Shown here piece by piece: positions 56,397 through 64,000 of a DNA stretch of 64,000 nucleotides. The notes under the pieces are model-generated. The model did no database searches. It was not told the DNA's origin and worked only from the letters and a program-made list of their open reading frames with translations. The number at the start of each line of letters is the position of its first letter. The first letter of the stretch is position 1. The stretch is from Ailurus styani (taxonomy: Eukaryota > Chordata > Mammalia > Carnivora > Ailuridae): the NCBI GenBank assembly GCA_002007465.1, contig LNAC01000102.1, positions 2,759,386-2,823,385 of the forward strand, read 5' to 3'. A program made the translations under genes and the position numbers.

Positions 56397-58299
56397 TTTG
56401 TTGCTCTGTGGATATTCTAGGGAAAGAGAAATATAATCATGTACCTAGGGAACCAATAACAAATATGAGTGGAAAAAAGTTATCCTTTTGTTTATTAATG
56501 TAACAAACTAATAAAACAATCCAACAAAAGCTTGGGTATTACCAGCCACTCAGGTAAATATGTGTAAGTGTATATATAATTCACTGAATCAACTGGGTGT
56601 TTGGCAACATGAAGAAATAGTGATGGGACAACAATAAAATTTAGTTGTTTAAATTGTTTAAACATGAGTATGCCAACTTTGTTTTTTAATATATGCTTCA
56701 AATGCATATGGTTGTTTGAGAAATAACATATAAAGTTCAGAGTTAAAGCACATGGATGGCATGCTATGCTTATAATAGTGTGAAATCGTTACAAAAGAAT
56801 AAGCAATTGCAAGTTTTTCTTATGAGAAGACAGATACGAATAATAGTTCTGCACAATCAAATCAACATGTTTCACCAATATATGGCACAAGCAATTATCA
56901 TCTTGTTTGATATACCATGTCCCTCAACTCTCCAGATACATACATGCACACACACACACACGCACACACACACACATGGGTGGGGTGGTAGAAAGAGAGA
57001 GAGAGAATAGAATGTTTTGTGAATTTAAAAGTAATGGACATGAGAAAAAGTTTTGATTTTCTTTTCCTTTTTAGCAGTTATGGTTAATAAACATTCTCTG
57101 AAGATAACGTAATAGATTTTGCAGGGGTTTTAAACCAATGATGCTATGCTAAATTTTATGCCTCCTTAAGAGATGACATTGAAGCTATGTATTGATACTG
57201 ATGGTCTCTGATGTGCTATCTGTAAAAAAAAAAAATCACACATTTAATAGCATCTGGATCGTTCTATGACTCTATCCATTACATTACCATAGAAACCATC
57301 TTAAAGAAATGGTATTCAAAAAATGCTTGTGACCTCTAGGGAGATTCATGCCTATGTATCAGAATCCTGGTGGGGAATTTACAATACCCTGGGGTTTGGA
57401 GATAGCTAGGATTTTCCCGGGACTCCCTATAATCTTATCATTGTACGTTTCATTACCTTTGTAAAGATAAATTTTCAATGGGCCAAGGAAATCTTACATA
57501 TATTTTAACATGCTCCCTGCATTTATCATATCTGTATATTTTGTTAAACAACATATTGGATTCCAGAAAATATCTCTTAAAGAGATAGCAAAGATGTTTC
57601 CTAGGGAGAAAATAAAATTTGAACATTGAAAGCAGTGAAATAAGAAAAATATATGTTAAAGGTAGAGGATTAGTTACTTGTTTTGCTGAAAAATAAATTC
57701 CTAGGTCAAAAAATGTTGCATAGGATATTATAGTGTTTGATATAGCATTGAGTGAAGATTGGCAAGCTGAGAAAAAACTTGAATTCATATGAAGTGTCTA
57801 TTTCAGTGAGGACAAATTGCTATCTCATTTATGAAAAAAAAGTGTCTTGTATAATTAATATTTCACTACCTGATTTACTTATCAGAAAATCAGGGTCAGA
57901 CACAACCACTGGCAAACTGAATATTCAACCCTACTGGTAGCCAGTTCAGTCTTGGAGAGGAGAAATCCATGTTGTTGAGCTGAAGCATAACATCTGTTCT
58001 TACCAACATGTACTCCTTGCTAATAAGCTTAATGAACAATCATTGAGTTGGCTGCACAATGAGGGCAGATCATCCACAGGGCAGCAGACATCTACAGAGC
58101 AGATCATCATATCCACGTGGTTATGAGAGCTTCATTTGCAGTGGAAACATTTTTAGCAAATATCCATACTGGCTAAAAATACTCTTTTATTTAAGACCCA
58201 TTCATTGTATTTACATAATCTGTCCTCAAGCATCCTGTTTCCACTCCTCTAATCTTGTTCATTCTAAGTTCTTGATCATTTACCAAACTATTAGTCATT
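56397..58299. other. Mostly unassigned stretch
   Basis: Holds a CA repeat (56945-56976) and AG run near 56990-57005. A weak MER5-like phrase near 57350-57400 (AGAATCCTGGTGGGG) is not called. Frames at 57453-57788 (-), 57752-57940 and 58059-58304 show no known motif. Confidence 0.4.
56945..56976 (+). repeat. CA microsatellite
   Basis: CA repeated with one CG interruption, followed by a GA run at 56993-57006. Confidence 0.95.
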
Positions 58300-60036
58300 T
58301 CTAGGAATCAATGAATCACAAGAACAATTGGGTTGGAATTTCTGCTTACCGTGAATATTTCCTTTCTCCAGTGTCCATCAGGGTCACATGAATGGGATAG
58401 TTTCTTCACAGAAATCTACTTCCCTCAAGTATCATTGTGTACCACTAGAAATCTGTAAAACAGGCTCAAATGTTTTCTTGCGAGGCATCTAGTTACAGGG
58501 AATACCTTGAGACTGAGCCAAGGGTTGAGGCAGGTATGGCAGTGGGAGTGTAGGCATAGCATGTGTAGCAGAAACTTGCTTATAGAAGTTAGTTGCGCAC
58601 CTACCTGCACTCAGTCCCCTATATGTGAAATTCACTTAGTATGCTGCTGTTGACACCATTTTATGACTTGATCAGATAGTAGCCAATCCACCAAAGGCTG
58701 CTCAGACTTATGGTTGCCTTTACTCCTAGAGTTAGGCATTCAGTTTTTATTGGCGTTCAGAAGCAAGATAAAGCTGTCTCTCAAGACGAAAGTATTTACT
58801 TCCAAACTTTAGAGACATCTGCTATAAATTTCCTACTGAGGTTTTAAGAGTCATTAATTTCAGCTTCACAATCTGCCATAGATATTTCAAGAACACTGCA
58901 TCTGTGGTTTAGTCATACCAGTCATACCAGAGAGGCTTCTTGTGTTTTGGACCCAGTCAAACTGGCAGCCTTTGGGTCATTCAGTAAACGGGTTGCAACA
59001 GGACATCTAAATGTACTTTTTGTAACCGTGAAAATCCAAAGGGTTTTACCAAGTGTTATGTCTCCTACTTTGAGTTGGAGTGTGCAAAGAAAATGTTTTC
59101 TGGATGGTTTATCTAAAACATTAATTAAACCACCTCACATTTTCTCAGTCTACCTTTGTTCCTGATACTGCTCTGGAAACTGGTTGCAGAGAACACTCCC
59201 TTGCCTCAGTTGCATTGCCTAGACCTTGAAGCTTAATCCTGAACTCTTTTGATGCATTAGCTTGGGAAACCTGCAGAAATTCACTTGGCATGAATATGCA
59301 TGTGCAATGTGGAAGTGCAAAGGAGTTAATGTCCCATGGGTAGCTTATAACTAATTAGGTCTACGCAATGCTAGATTACATGCTCAAGCAGACAATTTTG
59401 AGGCATATTTTATAGCTCCACAGAAAGTCTAACTGTACTATATATTTCTTATTTCCTATCCTGGGGCAACTCTAATAATGTGGTAAGGGACCCTGTGGAA
59501 ATCTATTCAGGTTCCGTGCATTTACAATTTAGAATTACAAACTGGCCAGTGGAAGATGGGGCTGATGGAGAAATCATTCTCTTGCCTTCTCTTAGCTGGA
59601 TGGTTCTGAGGTACATTGTCCATAATTCAGAAAGTCCAGGTCATATTGACAGACTCAATAAATTGGCTCTCCCTCTTTCCCTGTTTTACTCTCCCTTGTC
59701 TCTCACCTCTGTTTCCTGAATCACTTCTCAAACTACTTGCACGTACCAGGTTCTCCTTTTTGGAGAGCAAAGGCTAAGGAAAAGGGAATCTTCCAATTGT
59801 CTTGGGCTTCTGAACCATTAGATTTACTTAAGTTACTAATGCCATTTATCTTCTGCTTCCTTACATGTGGCTTGCAAAGGTATGTAGAGTTCCATTTTTC
59901 ATTTTATAATTTTATCTGAACACGATATCATCACTTAAGTAGATTCAGAATGATGCTGTGGAGATGGCAAGATAATTGAGGCTTCTATGTGCTAAATTGG
60001 GGTTCAGTTATGATAAGCTGGCAGAGCCCTGCTGTA

Positions 60037-60084
60037 GGATGCTAGATTTGTTTTTGTTTTTGGTTTTTTGGATGCTAGATTTGT
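60037..60084 (-). mobile_element. Tail-only scar: 15-bp duplication around a T-rich tract
   Basis: GGATGCTAGATTTGT at 60037-60051 and 60070-60084 flanks 18 bases of T with a few G (TTTTGTTTTTGGTTTTTT). Looks like a reversed poly(A)-tail insertion inside the ERVL remnant, or a local duplication. Confidence 0.6.
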
Positions 60085-60293
60085 ACAGCCATCCATGTGA
60101 AAGCAAATAACTTCTGGGGTTTTCTGATAATTGGGATAGAAGTGAAATTAAAAAAAAAAAGCAGATCAATAAGTACATAACAGATATTTGGAGCTATGGT
60201 GATCTGTTCCAGGAAAGAGTCTCCATCTGGAACAGCAGCTGCAATTAGATTCACCACCTGATTAAGCTTCTGATTATCAAATATAATCTCCAA
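60075..60293 (-). pseudogene. ERVL-type reverse transcriptase remnant
   Basis: The 72-residue minus frame contains DNQKLNQVVNLIAAAVPDG and, further on, IRKPQKLFAFTW, a pattern characteristic of the N-terminal fingers/palm part of ERVL-class reverse transcriptase. The segment where the first catalytic aspartate lies (VLIDLL) is followed by a phenylalanine-rich slip, so the fold is broken. The catalytic double-aspartate motif is not in this frame. Non-functional fossil. Confidence 0.72.
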
Positions 60294-60689
60294 AAGTGTT
60301 CTGTCTGCATAGGCTAGTCAAGTTAAATGTTGATATGTTAGGAATCATCACTTCTGCTTTTTTCAGTCTTTGGTGGTGATTCCCCCAAAGATCTGATGTT
60401 GTTTTTTGGCTCATTATTTTGGTCAGAAGGGAAAGCTCAAGAGGCTTTTCTTAGCTAGCTCTACCACAATAGCCTTTGCTTCGTTAGTAAATGCCAGTTC
60501 CGAACTTCATCTGTTTATACTACATTCTCAGAAATTAGGGTTATAACACAAGATGGGCCTGGGATCCCATTGGTCCCCAGATGAGATGGAACTTGATCAA
60601 TCTTCATTTTCCACCTGAGGCAGGAGGGTTTGTTCTCTGAATATCCATTTAAACCAGATTCAGCCATGTCGGTTTCTGCTAGAGGCTGG

Positions 60690-60900
60690 ACATACGGTAT
60701 TCAAATTCCTGGCCTTTCTGCAGCTAAGACTGTGTGATACAGTCTGGCTAATGAGAATCAGAAGTAACTGAACAAGACTTGAATTCCTGAAAAAAATCTG
60801 AAAAACTCTTGTTAAGAAAATATTTGACCTTATCATTTGCTGTCTTTTCCTCTTTTCATCTAAGTGTAGATGCAGTGCCCAGAAGTACAGCATTCTGATC
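60690..60900 (+). mobile_element. Possible old interspersed repeat, copy 1
   Basis: GCAGCTAAGACTGTGTGATA, CAGTCTGGCTAATGAGAATC then TTTTCCTCTTTTCATC resembles a common mammalian LTR-like repeat with 'tgtgacacagttctggccaatgag'. Family not named. Confidence 0.35.
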
Positions 60901-62269
60901 TGCTATCTTCTGAGCTTGTCCTTACATAAAAAACCACGAGAAAATGCCCTTGCGTGTCATTTCACCAGTTTGGTAGGGTTTTCCCTACTCAGGATTCTCA
61001 TAGCTGAACAGATAGATAACACAACTCATTTCACTTCCTACTTTGAGCAGTAACCATTGTGTCCAAGCACCTTGGAATAATATGGGTATTTCCCATATTG
61101 GTATTTCCCATTATGGTATTTTTCCCATTTCATAGTTACCTCACTATCAGGACAGAAGTTACATCTAAAAAGGCTAGGAGAAAAATTTACCATGTAGACT
61201 CTGCTACTATTATAAGTCTTTCTCTTACTATATTGAAGGGACTCTCAGTCTTGAACTGACCTGGATCTCGCATTAACAAGAAGCTGTAACTCTGTTGTTA
61301 TGGTGTTAATGTTACATCTCTGTTATCAGATTTACAATGTATTTGCTTATGCAAAGTACCTAGACCTTGACTGGATCTGTATTTATTTGGATATATAATT
61401 TCATGCTTAGTAATAATTTCAATACCTCTAGAACCATTCTATTATCACTCTGTGGTGTTTGCTGTATGTTACAGTAAGCATGCCCACTTCTGGTCTGCTG
61501 ATTAAATGGCACAACGTGGCCTCCGATGATATAAAATTCCTTCATTCTTTTCAAAATTAAGGAGTCCATTTTAGTATCAGTAACTTCTACCAGTATACTT
61601 GTCTTCCAAAAATTACCCACTACAACACTTATCAAAGAATTAGAAACTTTCTAGATCTGATGTATTTTCAGTATTATAGTGAAAGTTTACCTTCTGGATT
61701 ACTATTGGTACCAATTTCAGCATAAATTGGTACTCTTAGTTTTAAAATGACAGTGCATTTGACATAATAAATTTACATAACTTTTTTCCTCCATCAACCT
61801 TTAAATTCCTATATCTTTAGTATAAAAAGGAATTGCTTGTATCTCAAACCTGCTTAGTCTAGTCCACTATGAAGTTTATATTTCAGCAAAACAATTGAGC
61901 AATTTAAAACTACTTCCATGTATTCAGCTAGCATACTGAGTCCAAACTTTCTGGTTATATCAGTAAATATATATACAGTTATATCAGCAAATTCAGTCAG
62001 ATATAACATTGTTTCTCTCCCTTTGTTGAGCACCCTTGGAATCCATTCTAACACATTTTCTCCAAGTCTTAACTCATATCAATTAACAACATACTGAATT
62101 TTACTTGGTGCCTAAGTCTTTTCATCCCAGAGTCTATAATCAAGGATAACCTGCAAGGAGGCATGGAGAATACTGGATTGCTCTTGTGGGGCAGAACTTT
62201 TTAATTGTATACCACCACATTCATACTCATTCTCCTTCTCCACATTAATCTCAGAACTCACTTTTGAGA
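60901..62269. other. Unassigned stretch, possibly more ERVL internal DNA
   Basis: Contains a small local repeat at 61083-61130 (three versions of GGTATTTCCCAT). The minus frame 61360-61635 (91 residues) has no domain I can name; it could be an upstream part of the ERVL remnant. Confidence 0.3.
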
Positions 62270-62560
62270 TGAACAACTATGTGAAGTAAAATAGCACAAT
62301 TCCCAACCTCCCTTTGCACCTGGGCTTGTCATATGATCATGTCTTGCCAATGAGAGACATAAAGAATGGTCTTTCTAAGAAGTTCCTGAAAGAAAGAAGG
62401 GTTCACCCTTCGTCATCTTTCTTTCTCTCCTGCTGACTAGAATTGGATAGGATGATGTAACAGTACACTAAAGGTGGGGCACAGAAAGGTAGCTGGAGCC
62501 GGGGATGCTAGCCTGGGACCTGAAGGACATATCCAAGTTCTGAATTACCTATTTCTGGAC
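62270..62560 (+). mobile_element. Possible old interspersed repeat, copy 2
   Basis: TTGTCATATGATCATGTCTT, GCCAATGAGAGACATAAAG, then CTGGGACCTGAAGGACATAT and TACCTATTTCTGGACTACAT parallel a common mammalian repeat ending '...ctacctctggactt'. Name uncertain. Confidence 0.45.
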
Positions 62561-62850
62561 TACATTTAAATGAAAGGGAAAACAATTCTATTTTGTTTTA
62601 AAACACTCTTAATATTTTTCCTGTGGCTAGATTTAATCCTGTTCCACTTTCAAGGTAAATGTTTGGGTAGGACTGTTAAAAATTCTTCAAGAAAGACAGG
62701 AACAATTACATTTGCCGGGAGGCCAGGAGGTAGTTCTGCTGGCAAAGAAGCCTCAGTCAGACTGAAGTTTGCTTACTACTCAAAGCTAATACTTTTCCAT
62801 TGGAATGTTATGGACATCTTAGATGAGACAATTCTTCTCTGTGCAGGGTT

Positions 62851-62893
62851 TTCCCACATTTTTTGTTTGTTTTTTTGTTTTCTCACATTTTTT
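62851..62893 (-). mobile_element. Possible tail-only scar
   Basis: TTCCCACATTTTTT (62851-62864) and TTCTCACATTTTTT (62880-62893) flank 15 T-rich bases (GTTTGTTTTTTTGTT). One mismatch and a T-rich repeat end make this weaker than the other cases. Confidence 0.4.
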
Positions 62894-64000
62894 AGGGCAT
62901 TTAAAATCACTGTACCTAAGTGATAAGTATTAGTAGCATCCCAAGTAAAAGTACCTCCACATGCTTATGGAGGCCTTTGAGCTGTAACACTTCCAGTTGA
63001 AAACCACTACTTTAGACCATGTATATCTTTCCATGAGCCCTAATTCCAATTCTTGGTGTCCTAATCATTTTTAACATTTACATAAGAGATTTGGCAAAGT
63101 TGTAAATCAGCTGATGCTGTAAATTGTCAAGCCATAGGACTGTAGGTTAACTTTTTTTTTTTTTGCACTTTCAGCCCTGTGGCTGCAAATGATAAGAAAT
63201 TCATTTAGCACAGTCACTAAAAATCCTTGATTTTCTGACTCTGCCCTGAATAAAAATTTAGAACGTTGAATTTTATTTTTGTAGTATTCTAGGTGCATTT
63301 AGAAGCCATTGGTCCATCTCAGAGTCCTCATGGTCATCATGTTATCTTATAGAAATGGACATTGGATTCTTCAAAGTCTTCAAGTCTTGCCATCAATGGA
63401 AACTTAATACAAGGTGACCATAGTTGATAAGAAGTGAGTTATTTGTTGGACCAGTGTCTCTTATAAATTTATAGTATAAATTACAATCTTATTACCTCAG
63501 AACCAACGAAACCAGTAAAGCAACCCCAGATTTATTCTTTTAAAGTGTCAGTTGTCTGCACCTAAAACTAGTATCCATTTCCAAATCCATCAGTGTTCTT
63601 AGTATTGCAACAAATAGAATTCACTCAAGATTGTTTTCAATAAAAAGCAACTGAGAATCAATCTCAGAGACTATGGAGAGAGGAACAATTCCCCAATTAT
63701 ACCACAGGGGCTGCTCCAGCAGAGAAGCCACCACAGAAACAGCTCAGCACAGCACAGATATTAAATAGGTGTCTAATAAGATGATTGCTGTGTTATGATG
63801 ACATGCTTTCTTCAGAATTGTCATATTCGTTCAAGTCTGTGTTTGGGGTGGTTTTGTCAGACATTTACCATTCGTCATCTTCATAATCTTTGCCAGTTGG
63901 ACAGTGATACTGTTTATTTTCATGTTTTAACAGCTCTATCATCTTTTTAAAAATAGGTAATACCTTGATTATTAGATTATTACATAAGTTGAAAAGTTTC
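62894..64000. other. Unassigned stretch to the right edge
   Basis: No gene or confidently named repeat. A T run lies at about 63151-63164; the minus frame 63107-63298 crosses it and has no known motif. Confidence 0.4.

Larger units (their letters stand above)
58300..60650 (-). mobile_element. Decayed ERVL-type internal sequence (pol region)
   Basis: Reverse-oriented degraded retroviral-like DNA. The firmest part is the reverse transcriptase stretch at 60075-60293. Left of it, segments such as GGCAACTCTAATAATGTGGT, CCAGTGGAAGATGGGGCTGA and GATGCATTAGCTTGGGAAAC read to me as the continuing ERVL/MaLR internal region in its usual antisense order. Right of it, to about 60650, lies probable protease-side sequence. 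Many stops and frameshifts break every frame; no envelope or intact open frame is seen. No matching LTR pair is identified, so limits are approximate. Confidence 0.55.

Noticed and set aside
57340..57420. MER5-like phrase AGAATCCTGGTGGGG
   Set aside because: Only a few words match; no terminal inverted repeats found.

Overview
This window reads as mammalian nuclear DNA from a carnivoran of the dog-like suborder (Caniformia), most likely a mustelid. The main evidence is about 25 copies of the carnivore tRNA-Lys-derived SINE (CanSINE). Most share the head GGGCGCCTGGGTGGCTCAG; the youngest share a tail reading CTGCCTACTTGTGATCTCT followed by an A-rich end. The mustelid placement is inferred from that tail variant and is not proven. 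I see no intact host protein-coding exon, rRNA, tRNA gene or CRISPR array. The long open frames are repeat or pseudogene translations, or chance. The region looks like intergenic or intronic gene-poor DNA built from layers of retrotransposition.

Layout. 1-570: CpG-rich 5' UTR of a young L1 on the minus strand, with its YY1-type site at the 5' terminus; the body runs off the left edge. 571-5000: mostly unassigned AT-rich DNA with one very young CanSINE. 5000-7715: an old plus-strand L1 broken by two CanSINEs. 7.7-13.0 kb: unassigned DNA, MIR and CanSINEs, including a SINE nested in a short L1 insertion at 10.0-10.3 kb. 13.0-14.9 kb: an L2 fragment and a processed pseudogene of ZCCHC17 (minus). 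16-17.7 kb: a SINE cluster with a head-to-head inverted pair. 17.8-19.3 kb: probable old L1 ORF1 and an MLT1-type LTR. 23.9-27.8 kb: L1 ORF2 3' part, a MEMO1 retrocopy, then L1 ORF2 start, ORF1 and 5' region, all on the minus strand. 28-41 kb: MIRs, a MaLR LTR, two old plus-strand L1s and SINEs. 44-47 kb: SINEs and MIR. 47.9-55.0 kb: a deeply nested L1 block (old minus L1, younger minus L1, Tigger-like DNA transposon carrying a SINE, younger plus L1, old plus L1 endonuclease segment). 55.4-56.0 kb: probable solo LTR. 56.2 kb: a near-pristine CanSINE. 58.3-60.7 kb: decayed ERVL-type internal sequence with a recognisable reverse transcriptase stretch on the minus strand. The rest to 64 kb is mostly unassigned.

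The features do not form a pathway; their relation is historical. L1 machinery explains the SINEs, both processed pseudogenes and probably several 'tail-only' scars (short direct repeats flanking little more than an A- or T-rich tract). The most interesting observations are the L1-MEMO1-L1 arrangement, the tail-only scars, two CanSINEs sharing private diagnostic bases, the SINE and L1 inverted pairs, and the possible full-length young L1 at the left edge. I found no clear new gene system. Repeat family names come from recognition of consensus features, not from a database search.
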